From Flavobacterium humidisoli (lineage in GTDB: Bacteria > Bacteroidota > Bacteroidia > Flavobacteriales > Flavobacteriaceae), in the NCBI RefSeq assembly GCF_023272795.1, contig NZ_CP096829.1, forward strand, positions 1,178,001 through 1,242,000: a stretch of 64,000 bases of DNA, in the 5' to 3' direction. Every line of letters starts with the position of its first letter. Position 1 is the stretch's first letter. The notes under the pieces are model-generated. The model saw only the letters and a program-made list of their open reading frames with translations. It was not told the DNA's origin and did not search any database. Made by a program: the position numbers and the translations under genes. This document shows positions 1 to 8,310 of this stretch, piece by piece.

Positions 1-392
1 AGGAAAGAATATCCGATTGTTTTTTTTCTTTTTTTGTTTACTATAATTGTGACAAAATTATTTTTGTCTTCGGTTGATAATAGAATATGTTCGAATTTAT
101 CAGATGAATCTCTATAAATTTTATAAATTAAATCATGATCTTTAATTTTTTTAGATAAAATTTTAGCCGATTTAAGTCTGCTTACATAAGGCCAGATATT
201 AAAGATATTCGAATCTGTCTTTTTTACTTCTATCATTTTTTCGGTCAAAGTTGAATCGTATTTTTCTCTTTCAAGCAACTTCGGACCTTTTTTGTTTTTC
301 ATTTTAATAATAATTGCTAGAACGCATAGCGAAGCAGTTACAAAAAACATGATAAATAGATATAGATGAAAGTGTTGTACGTGAGCTGTCAT
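1..392 (-). CDS. Hypothetical membrane-anchored protein, 3' end outside window
   Basis: The reading frame opens with an ATG at 392 and runs off the left edge of the window, giving at least 130 residues. Residues about 10-30 form one hydrophobic segment (LYLFIMFFVTASLCVLAIII), followed by a Lys-rich stretch (KMKNKKGPK), which suggests an N-in or anchored protein with a soluble, charged C-terminal part. I do not recognise the family. The gene ahead of it (533-841) is on the same strand 140 bases upstream, so cotranscription is possible but not shown. Its existence is supported by one unbroken frame with Flavobacterium-like codon use. Confidence 0.6.
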   Translation of the reverse strand, partial: MTAHVQHFHLYLFIMFFVTASLCVLAIIIKMKNKKGPKLLEREKYDSTLTEKMIEVKKTDSNIFNIWPYVSRLKSAKILSKKIKDHDLIYKIYRDSSDKFEHILLSTEDKNNFVTIIVNKKRKKTIGYSF

Positions 393-532
393 GATATTTA
401 ATATTTTAAATGTTTGACAAATTTGATTTAGCTCTACAAATTCTCAGATTAGGAGATTGTGATTGCTATAATTATACCCCTAATTTAATGAAAAATGAGC
501 AATATTTCGATAAAATTTTGCTTTTATTTCAA

Positions 533-841
533 TTAGAGCCAAATCTTCTCATCATGGCAACGACGGTAAATATAGTTTTTTAGATTGGCGATGGTTTCCG
601 GATAATTTGGTGCGTCATAACCGTAGCGTTCATGTTCCATTTGTTCTCTTTCGATGGCATCACATCCTTTTATAACTTCTTTGATCATGTCGAGTAAAGC
701 AAGTTCTTTATTGTCGGTTTTTTGAAATTTAAAATCAACAATTTCATCCTGAAGTTCTTCGCAGTAATCAACCAGCTTCATAACTTCGGGCTCTTCCAAA
801 AGATATTCTTTATTTCTAAAAATTTCTCGTACTGATTTCAT
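533..841 (-). CDS. Small conserved hypothetical cytosolic protein
   Basis: A 102-residue acidic, soluble protein without signal peptide or membrane segment. It is rich in Glu and predicted helix (EEPEVMKLVDYCEELQDEI) with an aromatic/basic C-terminus (YIYRRCHDEKIWL). I chose the ATG at 841; the frame also extends two codons upstream to a TTG. I do not recognise a named domain and give no function. It lies between the truncated gene at the left edge and the reductase gene, all on the minus strand, with AT-rich spacers on both sides. Confidence 0.7.
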   Translation of the reverse strand: MKSVREIFRNKEYLLEEPEVMKLVDYCEELQDEIVDFKFQKTDNKELALLDMIKEVIKGCDAIEREQMEHERYGYDAPNYPETIANLKNYIYRRCHDEKIWL

Positions 842-884
842 ATTCAATTAAATTTCAATTTTTTAATTCCAAATTTCAAGGCAG

Positions 885-916
885 ATCTTTGTCAAGTTTT
901 AAACTTTGACAAAGAT
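885..916. repeat. Hairpin of CTTTGAC type in the spacer
   Basis: ATCTTTGTCAA (885-895) pairs with TTGACAAAGAT (906-916) around a short A/T loop. A related hairpin (GTCAAAG/CTTTGAC) occurs at 30683-30703, so this may be a small interspersed palindrome rather than a gene-specific signal. Confidence 0.5.
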
Positions 917-939
917 TAGAAATAACGCAATTAAACAAA

Positions 940-983
940 AAAAATTCCAAACCCCAATGGTAAAGTTGGAATTTGGAATTTTT
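940..983 (-). terminator. Terminator of the reductase gene
   Basis: AAAAATTCCAAA (940-951) and TTTGGAATTTTT (972-983) form a 12-bp stem. Read on the minus strand the stem is followed by a run of T residues, as expected for a Rho-independent terminator 20 bases after the reductase stop codon at 1003. Confidence 0.6.
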
Positions 984-1002
984 GATATTGGGATTTTACA
1001 GA

Positions 1003-2055
1003 CTAAACATCGTCGTAATCAACATAAATGGTCTCTGATGTTGGATGTGCCTGACAAGTTAAAATTAAACCTTCAGCAATTTCGCTATCTGTTAAAATAG
1101 AATTTTTAGTCATTTCTGCGCTTCCTTTTGTAACACGGCCTAAACAGCTGCTACAAATCCCGCCTTGGCAAGAATAAGGAGCGTCAACACCTTGTTTTAG
1201 AGCTGCATCAAGAATAGTTTGTTTTTTAGACATTTCAAAAGTAGTTTCTTCATCGTCTACCAAAACAGTAATTTTTGTATGTCCTTCTTGAGAACCCTGA
1301 ATTTCATGTTCTTCAGAAGAAGACGTGAACAACTCAAATTTAATAGCAGATTCTTTTACATTTTTCTCTTTCAAAACATTAGAAACGGTGTTAATCATTT
1401 CTTCTGGTCCGCAAAGGAAAAACTTATCAAATTGAAGTTCCTTGTGTTTGTTGTTTAAAACAAAATTCACAGCCGATTTTTCAATTCTTCCAAATAAAGC
1501 ATTTTCAGCTTTTGCTTGGCTGTACACATAATGCACAAAAAATCTGCCTACATATTGTAATTGCAAATCGTGAAGCTCTTGGTGAAAGATTGTGCTTTCG
1601 GGAGTTTTATTTCCGTAAACCAATACAAATGAACTTTTTGGTTCATTTTTTAAAACCGATTTTATGATAGAAAGAACTGGAGTAATTCCGCTTCCTGCAG
1701 CAAAAGCCGCGTAGTTTTTTTGTCTTTCAGCATCTGGTTCAAAAGTAAATTTACCTTCTGGTTGGCCTACTTCGAGAACATCACCTGCTTTTAAGGTAGT
1801 ATTGGCAAACTGAGAAAAAAGACCACTTTTTACTGCTTTTACAGCAATTCTTAATTCGCCGCTGTCTGGTGCAGAGCAAATAGAATATGCACGTCTAATT
1901 TCTTGGTTATCAAGAGTTAATTTTAAATTTATATATTGACCTGCTGTAAATTTATAGTCAGATTTTAGTTCTTCAGGAACATTAAAAAGAATCGAAACAG
2001 CATCTGCAGTTTCGCGTTTAACCTCTTTAATTATAAGTTTTAAGAATGAAGGCAT
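1003..2055 (-). CDS. PaaE-like FAD/[2Fe-2S] ferredoxin reductase
   Basis: A 350-residue flavin-dependent electron-transfer protein. Domains in order: FAD-binding beta barrel with the RAYSIC motif near residue 60, NAD(P)-binding domain (GSGITPVLSI near 130, CGPEEM near 225), and a C-terminal plant-type [2Fe-2S] ferredoxin with Cys296, Cys301, Cys304 and Cys334 in the CX4CX2C...C pattern. This order matches PaaE/HcR-type reductases, which pass electrons from NAD(P)H to a partner oxygenase or desaturase. No oxygenase gene is adjacent, so the partner is unknown. The frame extends nine codons upstream to a TTG, but a TACTTTTG promoter box sits there (2071-2078), so the ATG at 2055 is the likely start. 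A terminator follows at 940-983. Confidence 0.9.
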   Translation of the reverse strand: MPSFLKLIIKEVKRETADAVSILFNVPEELKSDYKFTAGQYINLKLTLDNQEIRRAYSICSAPDSGELRIAVKAVKSGLFSQFANTTLKAGDVLEVGQPEGKFTFEPDAERQKNYAAFAAGSGITPVLSIIKSVLKNEPKSSFVLVYGNKTPESTIFHQELHDLQLQYVGRFFVHYVYSQAKAENALFGRIEKSAVNFVLNNKHKELQFDKFFLCGPEEMINTVSNVLKEKNVKESAIKFELFTSSSEEHEIQGSQEGHTKITVLVDDEETTFEMSKKQTILDAALKQGVDAPYSCQGGICSSCLGRVTKGSAEMTKNSILTDSEIAEGLILTCQAHPTSETIYVDYDDV

Positions 2056-2070
2056 GATAGAATTTTTATG

Positions 2071-2078
2071 CAAAAGTA
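2071..2078 (-). promoter_or_regulatory. -7 promoter box of the reductase gene
   Basis: Read on the minus strand the sequence is TACTTTTG, a full match to the Bacteroidota -7 consensus TAnnTTTG. It ends 15 bases before the ATG at 2055, giving a very short leader. No clear -33 TTTG is visible at the usual distance. Confidence 0.5.
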
Positions 2079-2141
2079 GCAAACCACTATTAAAATTTTA
2101 GCACGAAATTATTTTTTTTAACTTTTTTTGTAACGTTTTCC

Positions 2142-2149
2142 TACATTTG
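2142..2149 (+). promoter_or_regulatory. -7 promoter box of the ABC exporter genes
   Basis: TACATTTG matches TAnnTTTG and lies 34 bases before the ATG of the membrane protein gene. A TTTG at 2127-2130 is too close to serve as a standard -33 element; T-rich sequence covers the expected -33 position. Confidence 0.45.
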
Positions 2150-2183
2150 GTCTCTTACTACAAAAATATTAAAACCATAAACC

Positions 2184-3644
2184 ATGATTAAGAAGTTTAT
2201 TTATCTCGAATGGAAGGCCTTTATTAGGTCGGCATCTTTCGGTAAAAATCTGACAATGAAAATAATAATAGGTTTTTTAATGATCTATTTTTCATTAATT
2301 TTTATTGCTATGGGAGTGGGTGCATTTTATATGCTTAAGGAAATGAATTTGGAACCTTTGGTAACTTTAAACAAATTTCTAATTTATTATTTTCTAGGCG
2401 ATTTAGCAGTTCGATTGTTATTACAGTCAATACCTGTATTAAACATCAAACCTTTGCTAGCTCTTCCTTTAAAGAAAACAACCATTGTTCATTTTTCTTT
2501 GGGCAAAACCATTTTATCTTTTTTTAACTGGATACATGCTTTATTTTTTATTCCATTTACAGTGGTCCTAATTTTAAACGGATACGATGTTGTACAAATT
2601 ATTTTTTGGCATTTGGGAGTAATGTCTATTATTTACATTAACAATTTTCTGAATATTATTTTAAGCAACATAGATAGATTATTTGCTCTTTTTCTACTGC
2701 TAATTGTAGTTCTAGGAGGTGCACAGTATTATCAATTATTTGATATTACGCAGTTTACAACTCCATTTTTTCAAAGCTTTTATGAAATAGATGGATTGTT
2801 TTTGATTCCGATTCTAGTATTAATTGCGTTGCATTATTTTACATTTAAATACTTCGAAAAGAATTTATATCTCGATGCAGGACTTTCTGTAAAACACGAT
2901 GTTGCCTCTACAGAAAATCTTTCTTGGCTGAATCAGTTTGGTACTTTGGGGACTTTCCTTAAAAATGACATTAGACTTATCAAAAGAAATAAAAGATCAA
3001 AAACCACTATAGTAATGAGTGTGATCTTTTTATTCTATGGATTGATTTTTTTCGGAAATACACATCAACCGGCTGCTATGCAAATTTTTGCTGGAATATT
3101 CGTTTCAGGAGGATTTCTATTTGTATTCGGACAGTTTGTACCCAGCTGGGATAGTTCGTATTATCAATTAATGATGACACAGAATATTCCGTATAGAGGT
3201 TATATTACTGCAAAATGGTGGCTAATTGTAATTGCTACTTTTATTTCTACAATTCTATCATCTTTTTATCTTTTTTTCGGATGGGAAGTTTATCTAACTA
3301 TTGTAGTTGGTGCAATTTATAATATTGGCGTAAATTCTCATTTGGTACTTTTGGGAGGTGCTTTTACTAAAACACCAATTGATTTAAGCAGTGCTGGTGG
3401 CGCCTTTGGAGATAAAAAAGCATTTAATGTAAACTCGATGCTTCTGTCTTTGCCAAAAATATTCCTTCCTTTATTATTGTATTGGCTTGGACTTCGTTTT
3501 GCAGATAAAACTGTAGCCTTAAGTTTGGTTGCAGGAGCTGGTATCTTGGGCTTTATATTTAAAGAGAAAGTGTTTTCAATAATCGAAAAGAGGTACAAAA
3601 TAGAAAAATACAGTACAATAAGTGCTTATAAACAAAAGGGTTAA
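2184..3644 (+). CDS. Multi-pass ABC exporter membrane protein, DUF5687-like
   Basis: A 486-residue integral membrane protein with about ten or more hydrophobic segments spread along its length (for example residues 27-50, 62-80, 105-130, 165-185, 275-300). The N-terminus (MIKKFIYLEWKAFIRSASFG) and layout match the DUF5687 family of Bacteroidota, which is normally encoded next to one ABC ATPase. The ATPase gene follows 79 bases downstream on the same strand, so the two probably form one exporter with this protein as the permease. The substrate is unknown. A TAnnTTTG box lies 34 bases upstream. Confidence 0.8.
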   Translation: MIKKFIYLEWKAFIRSASFGKNLTMKIIIGFLMIYFSLIFIAMGVGAFYMLKEMNLEPLVTLNKFLIYYFLGDLAVRLLLQSIPVLNIKPLLALPLKKTTIVHFSLGKTILSFFNWIHALFFIPFTVVLILNGYDVVQIIFWHLGVMSIIYINNFLNIILSNIDRLFALFLLLIVVLGGAQYYQLFDITQFTTPFFQSFYEIDGLFLIPILVLIALHYFTFKYFEKNLYLDAGLSVKHDVASTENLSWLNQFGTLGTFLKNDIRLIKRNKRSKTTIVMSVIFLFYGLIFFGNTHQPAAMQIFAGIFVSGGFLFVFGQFVPSWDSSYYQLMMTQNIPYRGYITAKWWLIVIATFISTILSSFYLFFGWEVYLTIVVGAIYNIGVNSHLVLLGGAFTKTPIDLSSAGGAFGDKKAFNVNSMLLSLPKIFLPLLLYWLGLRFADKTVALSLVAGAGILGFIFKEKVFSIIEKRYKIEKYSTISAYKQKG

Positions 3645-3668
3645 TTAGATAAATTGTCAATTTGAAAA

Positions 3669-3722
3669 TGAGATAATTATCTCTTTTAAATCTAAAATCT
3701 GAAATCAACAATCTAAAATTAT
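3669..3722. repeat. AAATCTAAAATCT-type intergenic element
   Basis: The spacer between the permease and ATPase genes holds a perfect 14-bp palindrome GAGATAATTATCTC (3669-3682), followed by repeated ATCTAAAAT words (3690-3720). The same words make up the larger palindrome at 49037-49123, so the two look like members of one interspersed family. Confidence 0.45.
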
Positions 3723-3723
3723 T

Positions 3724-4419
3724 ATGATACAAGTAAATCAGCTTTCAAAAACATATAACGGAACAACAGTTTTAAATATTAATAATCTAGAAATCCCAAA
3801 AGGACAAAGTTTTGGATTGGTAGGAAATAACGGAGCAGGAAAAACAACTTTTTTCAGCTTGCTTCTTGATCTCATCCAGCCTTCAACAGGATATATAAAA
3901 AGTAATGACATTCAGGTAAATACGAGCGAGAATTGGAAATCTTTTACAGGATCTTTTTTAGATGAAAATTTCCTTATCGGATATTTAACTCCAGAAGAAT
4001 ACTTTTATTTTATTGGTGATTTACGCAATCAGAATAAGGCAGATATTGATGCATTGCTAGCAAAACACGAGGAGTTTTTTAATGGAGAAATTTTGAACAA
4101 TAAAAAATACCTTCGTGATCTATCAAAAGGAAATCAGAAAAAAGCGGGTATTATTGCCACACTTATTGGTAACCCTGAAGTTGTAATTTTGGATGAGCCT
4201 TTTGCCAATCTAGATCCTACAACAGTAAGTCGATTAAAAAAAATCATCAAAGAATTAGCCGACGATCCAAATGTAACTGTTTTGGTTTCAAGTCATGATT
4301 TACAGCATACTGTAGAAGTCTGCAATCGTATTGTCGCGCTTAATAAAGGCGAAATTGTTAAAGATATTCAGACCTCAGAAGAAACCTTACAAGAATTAGA
4401 ATTGTTTTTTGCTGTGTAA
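3724..4419 (+). CDS. ABC transporter ATP-binding protein
   Basis: A 231-residue ABC ATPase. Visible motifs: Walker A GNNGAGKTT (residues about 35-43), a signature-like LSKGNQKKAG (about 137-146) that departs from the usual LSGGQ as is common in exporter ATPases of this group, Walker B VVILDEPFANLDP (about 157-169), and the H-loop in SSHDLQ near 190. It should power the DUF5687-like permease encoded just upstream. Length is typical of a single-domain ATPase. Nothing in the sequence identifies the substrate. Confidence 0.9.
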   Translation: MIQVNQLSKTYNGTTVLNINNLEIPKGQSFGLVGNNGAGKTTFFSLLLDLIQPSTGYIKSNDIQVNTSENWKSFTGSFLDENFLIGYLTPEEYFYFIGDLRNQNKADIDALLAKHEEFFNGEILNNKKYLRDLSKGNQKKAGIIATLIGNPEVVILDEPFANLDPTTVSRLKKIIKELADDPNVTVLVSSHDLQHTVEVCNRIVALNKGEIVKDIQTSEETLQELELFFAV

Positions 4420-4509
4420 GAATTTCTATATTTCAAAAAGAAGCGTATTTTTACAAATGAATATACTAAAATCAATTTTTAGTAGTTATCTGTTTTAAAC
4501 TCTTTTCTA

Positions 4510-7122
4510 TTGAAAAAGAATACTCTTAAATATAGTTTTACTTTCGTTTTTTTATTCTTTTTGATAGCTTGTTCTACCAAAAAAAATACCTTTTTGGCTC
4601 GAAGTTCTCACTCGATCGGGACAAAATATAACATTCTTTACAATGGAGGAATTGGTTTAGACAAAGGTTTAAAGTCAATTCAGGCCAATAACGAAGATAA
4701 TTTCTGGAAACAACTGCCCATTGAAAAAATGCAGTTCGACGAAAATTTTTCTGAAGCCGAAAAAGCAAAAAATCCTGATTTTGAAAAGGCAGAGACCAAA
4801 GCTACAAAAGCCATTCAAAAACACTCCATGAATATTGGCGGAAGAGAAAGAAACTGGCAGATTGACGAAGCCTATCTTATGCTTGGAAAAGCAAGATATT
4901 ATGATCAGCGTTTTATACCAGCAATTGAGGCTTTCAATTATATTTTGTACAAATATCCAGAAAGCAATAATATTTATACGGCAAAAATCTGGCGTGAAAA
5001 AACCAATATGCGTTTAGGTAATGACGCTATTGCTCTTAAGAATATTAAAATTTTACTTAAAAAAACAGATTTAGATAAGCAAACTTATGCAGATGCCAAC
5101 GCACTTTTGGCAGAAGCTTTTCTAAATCTGGAACAAAAAGACAGTGCTGTTTCTAAACTTAGAGTTGCAGAACAATTTACTCGAAATAATGAAGAACGCG
5201 CAAGATATCGTTTTATCCTTGGCCAAATGTATCAGGCAGAAGGAAAACGTGACAGTGCCATTTATTTTTATGATGCGGTTATTGATTTAAACAGAAAGGC
5301 AGATCGCAAGTACATGATGCACGCTTACGCCAAAAAAGCACAGATGTTTGATTATGGAAAAGATAATGATACAATTTTCTTAAAAACATTTAATAAATTG
5401 GTGACTGATCGTGAAAATCGTCCTTATTATGATGTTCTTTTTTATGAAATGGGAGTTTATTATGATAAAAAGAAAGATCAAGAAAACGCATTAAAATTTT
5501 ACAATAAGTCTTTAGGAAGAAAATCTAAAGATCCGTATTTAATGGCTTCTGCTTATAGAAACATTGGAAACATGTATTTTAAAAATACAGATTATTCGAT
5601 GGCGGCAAAGTATTATGATAGTACTTTGGTTAAACTGGATCCTAAAACTAGAGAGTTTGCATTTATAGAAAAAAACAGAAAAAATCTAGATGATGTAATT
5701 AAATACGAAGCTATTGCAAAACGCAATGATAGTATTATTAAAGTATATAACCTGCCACCAAACGATAAGAAAGTTTATTTCGAAAATTATATCGCCGAAC
5801 TTAAAAAGAAGGACGAAGCAAAAAAACTTTTAGAAGAAAAGGAAAAAGAACGATTAGCCAATATAGACCGAAACTCTCAAGCAGATTTTGCAGGAAATGG
5901 AGCTGTTAATCCTAATTCTTTAGGTAAACCAGTAGAACCAGAAGGAGTTGGAATGCCTCCTGGAGGAAATGATAATGCCAGTTCATTCTATTTTTATAAC
6001 CCAACAACAGTTGCTTACGGAAAACTACAGTTTAAAAAAATGTGGGGTAACAGAACTATGGGTGGAAACTGGCGATTGGCTGGAGTGCGATCTGCAAACG
6101 ATGCTGCAATGAACGATACTATTAATACAAAAGAAGTTGCGAACCCACTGAATGATACAATTGTTCCTGAAAAATATACAGTAGCTTATTATGTAGAACA
6201 ACTGCCAACTTCTCAAGCTGCTATGGATAGTATTGGTAAAGAACGCAATTTTTCATACTATCAATTAGGACTTATATATAAGGAGAAGTTTAAAGAATAT
6301 AATTTGGCTAGCGACAAACTAGAGCAACTACTTCAGAACAATCCCGAAGAAAAACTGGTATTGCCATCAATGTATAATTTGTATAAAATTTATCAAATTA
6401 CAAATCCGGCAAAAGCTGAAGCTATAAAATCAGAGATTTCATCTAAATATCCAGATTCGAGATATGCGCATATTTTAAACAATAAAGAAGACGATCCAAA
6501 TTCTAGTCCAGACAAAGAATATCAAAAATGGTATAAACTTTTTGAAGAAGAACATTTTGATGAAGTCTTGGCCAATATTGATAATCTAATTAATCAATAC
6601 TCGGGAGATGATATTGTTTCAAAATACGAATTGCTAAAAGCCAATACTTTAGGAAAAGTATATGGTTTAGAAGCCTATAAAAAAGGACTTGAGAACGTTG
6701 CAGATAATTATCCGAATAGTGAAGAAGGTAAAAATGCAAGAGAGATTTTAGAAAAACAAGTTCCTGTTTTGGAGAAACTTAACTTTACAACAACAGATAC
6801 TAAAAACTGGAAAATAGTATATCGTGTTGCAAACAATGATACAAAAGCGGTTAAAAGAATAGAAGAAGCAATTAGAGTGTTTTTATTAGTTGAAAACTAC
6901 GAAAGATTGACAACATCTCTAGATAAATACAATAAAACAGAAAGTTTTGTAGTTATTCATGGTTTAAAATCTGAAGCTTATGCAAATGATATTGCTGGAG
7001 TTTTCAGAGAAGATAAGAAATATAAAATCCCAGATCAAGCAATAATTATATCAAATGATAATTACAAAATTGTTCAGATTAAAAAGAATCTAGACGCATA
7101 CCTTACCCCGAAAACCCCTTAA
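4510..7122 (+). CDS. sprE: Gliding motility / type IX secretion lipoprotein SprE
   Basis: An 870-residue lipoprotein with a signal peptide ending in the lipobox LIAC (Cys21), followed by tetratricopeptide-type helical repeats from about residue 105 to 390 and again from about 570 to 740. Length, N-terminal sequence after the lipobox and the repeat layout match SprE (PorW) of Flavobacterium, a periplasm-facing lipoprotein needed for type IX secretion and gliding. A central Glu/Lys-rich region (410-460) and a low-complexity Gly/Pro/Asn stretch (460-490) separate the two repeat blocks. The start is a TTG at 4510; no ATG is close enough to keep the signal peptide. The bactofilin gene follows 12 bases downstream, suggesting cotranscription. 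Confidence 0.88.
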   Translation: MKKNTLKYSFTFVFLFFLIACSTKKNTFLARSSHSIGTKYNILYNGGIGLDKGLKSIQANNEDNFWKQLPIEKMQFDENFSEAEKAKNPDFEKAETKATKAIQKHSMNIGGRERNWQIDEAYLMLGKARYYDQRFIPAIEAFNYILYKYPESNNIYTAKIWREKTNMRLGNDAIALKNIKILLKKTDLDKQTYADANALLAEAFLNLEQKDSAVSKLRVAEQFTRNNEERARYRFILGQMYQAEGKRDSAIYFYDAVIDLNRKADRKYMMHAYAKKAQMFDYGKDNDTIFLKTFNKLVTDRENRPYYDVLFYEMGVYYDKKKDQENALKFYNKSLGRKSKDPYLMASAYRNIGNMYFKNTDYSMAAKYYDSTLVKLDPKTREFAFIEKNRKNLDDVIKYEAIAKRNDSIIKVYNLPPNDKKVYFENYIAELKKKDEAKKLLEEKEKERLANIDRNSQADFAGNGAVNPNSLGKPVEPEGVGMPPGGNDNASSFYFYNPTTVAYGKLQFKKMWGNRTMGGNWRLAGVRSANDAAMNDTINTKEVANPLNDTIVPEKYTVAYYVEQLPTSQAAMDSIGKERNFSYYQLGLIYKEKFKEYNLASDKLEQLLQNNPEEKLVLPSMYNLYKIYQITNPAKAEAIKSEISSKYPDSRYAHILNNKEDDPNSSPDKEYQKWYKLFEEEHFDEVLANIDNLINQYSGDDIVSKYELLKANTLGKVYGLEAYKKGLENVADNYPNSEEGKNAREILEKQVPVLEKLNFTTTDTKNWKIVYRVANNDTKAVKRIEEAIRVFLLVENYERLTTSLDKYNKTESFVVIHGLKSEAYANDIAGVFREDKKYKIPDQAIIISNDNYKIVQIKKNLDAYLTPKTP

Positions 7123-7134
7123 ATCTTAACCGCC

Positions 7135-7533
7135 ATGTTTGAAAAAGTAAAAAAAAACGGAACTGAACAATTAGGAAAAACCAATAGAATTGTTGAAGGA
7201 ACATCAATAGTAGGAGATATAGTCTCTAAAGCCGACTTTAGGTTAGACGGTGAATTGATAGGAAATTTTACTTCGCAGGGCAAGATTGTGATTGGAGCAA
7301 AAGGAGTTATCAAAGGAGAAATTATCTGTAACAATGCAGACATCGAAGGAGAATTTCATGGAAAAATAAAAGTTCTTGAAACCCTTAATATTAAATCGAC
7401 TGCTCAAATTCATGGAGAAGTAGCAGTAGGAAAACTTTCTATAGAACCAGGAGCTGACTTTACAGCAACCTGTACTATGCTTGCCCATTCAAATACAGTC
7501 ATAATGCTAGAAGATGGAAAAGGAGCCGAATAA
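7135..7533 (+). CDS. Bactofilin
   Basis: A 132-residue polymer-forming bactofilin. After a short Lys-rich N-terminus, residues 18-115 form a right-handed beta-helix core with the regular hydrophobic/Gly pattern (IVGDIVSKADFRLDGELIG, VIGAKGVIKGEI, IEGEFHGKI). Bactofilins self-assemble into cytoskeletal filaments, often at the membrane, affecting shape, polarity or envelope machines. It sits between sprE and an AtpI-like gene and overlaps the latter by 20 bases in another frame, which suggests translational coupling. Role in this organism is unknown; a link to gliding machinery is only contextual. Confidence 0.9.
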   Translation: MFEKVKKNGTEQLGKTNRIVEGTSIVGDIVSKADFRLDGELIGNFTSQGKIVIGAKGVIKGEIICNNADIEGEFHGKIKVLETLNIKSTAQIHGEVAVGKLSIEPGADFTATCTMLAHSNTVIMLEDGKGAE

Positions 7534-7741
7534 TAATAGAAGAAATAAATGGTTGGCATTTATTAATATTCCCTTTCAAATGGGAGTAATCATTTTCGTA
7601 TTCTCTTATTTCGGAACCTGGCTCGACGAGAAACATCCAAGTCCAAAAGTATATTATAACACCATTTTTGTATTAGCCGGTGTTGGAGTTGCATTGTACA
7701 ATGTAATCCGACAAGTAAACGATATCAATAAAACAAAGTAG
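7514..7741 (+). CDS. AtpI/AtpZ-like F1Fo ATP synthase assembly protein
   Basis: A 75-residue membrane protein with two hydrophobic segments (residues about 17-37 and 48-64) around a short loop with TWLDEKHPSP. This is the AtpI/AtpZ (ATPase_gene1) pattern: a helper for assembly of the c-ring or Mg/Ca handling, encoded just ahead of atp genes. The ATG at 7514 lies inside the 3' end of the bactofilin gene, giving a 20-base overlap. The ATP synthase genes start about 570 bases downstream after one more small membrane protein gene. Confidence 0.8.
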   Translation: MEKEPNNNRRNKWLAFINIPFQMGVIIFVFSYFGTWLDEKHPSPKVYYNTIFVLAGVGVALYNVIRQVNDINKTK

Positions 7742-7799
7742 TTTGTAAATAAAAATGCCTTGAGATAAAAGTTGCATCTTTGCACAAAAATTATTTTAA

Positions 7800-8192
7800 A
7801 TGCTTTCAAAAAATTACAAACCAGTTTTTTATTTGTTATGTCTTGCTTTAGGAACTTATAGTATTCATAAAGCCGTTTTTTTATTTAGTGAAATTAGTAC
7901 GGAGAAGTTTCATTACAGTTTAGAAATACTGTATTTTTCTTTCTTCGCGATTTCGTCTTTATTATACCTTATATTATTAGTAGTAAAAAAGAAGAATTTT
8001 GAAATTGTCGGAATGGCATTTTTATTTGGAACTTTTACACAAATGTTATTAGCCTATTTATTTCTTCAGCCGATCTTAAAAAACAAAACGGGAGAAAGCA
8101 ATGTTGAAAAAGTCAGTTTTTTTATAACATTTGTGCTGTTTTTGTTATTTCAGACGCTTTTAACTGTCCGATTATTAAATGAAAAGCGTTAA
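7800..8192 (+). CDS. Small four-helix membrane protein before atpB (DUF6168-like)
   Basis: A 130-residue protein with four hydrophobic helices (about 10-28, 42-62, 70-92 and 105-125) joined by short charged loops. Position between the AtpI-like gene and atpB, and size, are those of the DUF6168-type gene of flavobacteria; the four-helix layout resembles classical AtpI, so a helper role in ATP synthase assembly is a reasonable inference only. It has its own 58-base upstream spacer and is separated from atpB by 118 bases that hold a good promoter, so it is probably not in the main atp transcript. Confidence 0.65.
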   Translation: MLSKNYKPVFYLLCLALGTYSIHKAVFLFSEISTEKFHYSLEILYFSFFAISSLLYLILLVVKKKNFEIVGMAFLFGTFTQMLLAYLFLQPILKNKTGESNVEKVSFFITFVLFLLFQTLLTVRLLNEKR

Positions 8193-8239
8193 AATAACAA
8201 TTCTTTAAAACAAGGTTTAAAAATAATTTTTCATATCCT

Positions 8240-8268
8240 TTTGAATATTAATAAAAAATGTACCTTTG
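8240..8268 (+). promoter_or_regulatory. Promoter of the ATP synthase operon
   Basis: TTTG at 8240-8243 and TACCTTTG at 8261-8268 are separated by 17 bases, an excellent match to the Bacteroidota housekeeping promoter (TTTG at -33, TAnnTTTG at -7). The ATG of atpB lies 42 bases past the -7 box. It is the best promoter match I found in the window. Confidence 0.8.
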
Positions 8269-8310
8269 CACCAAATTTTAGAAACGTAAAAAAATAAGAT
8301 TTTCCACGAT

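Noticed and set aside
1003..2082. Longer N-terminus for the reductase starting with TTG at 2082
   Set aside because: The extension contains the TACTTTTG promoter box and the family begins near the ATG at 2055.
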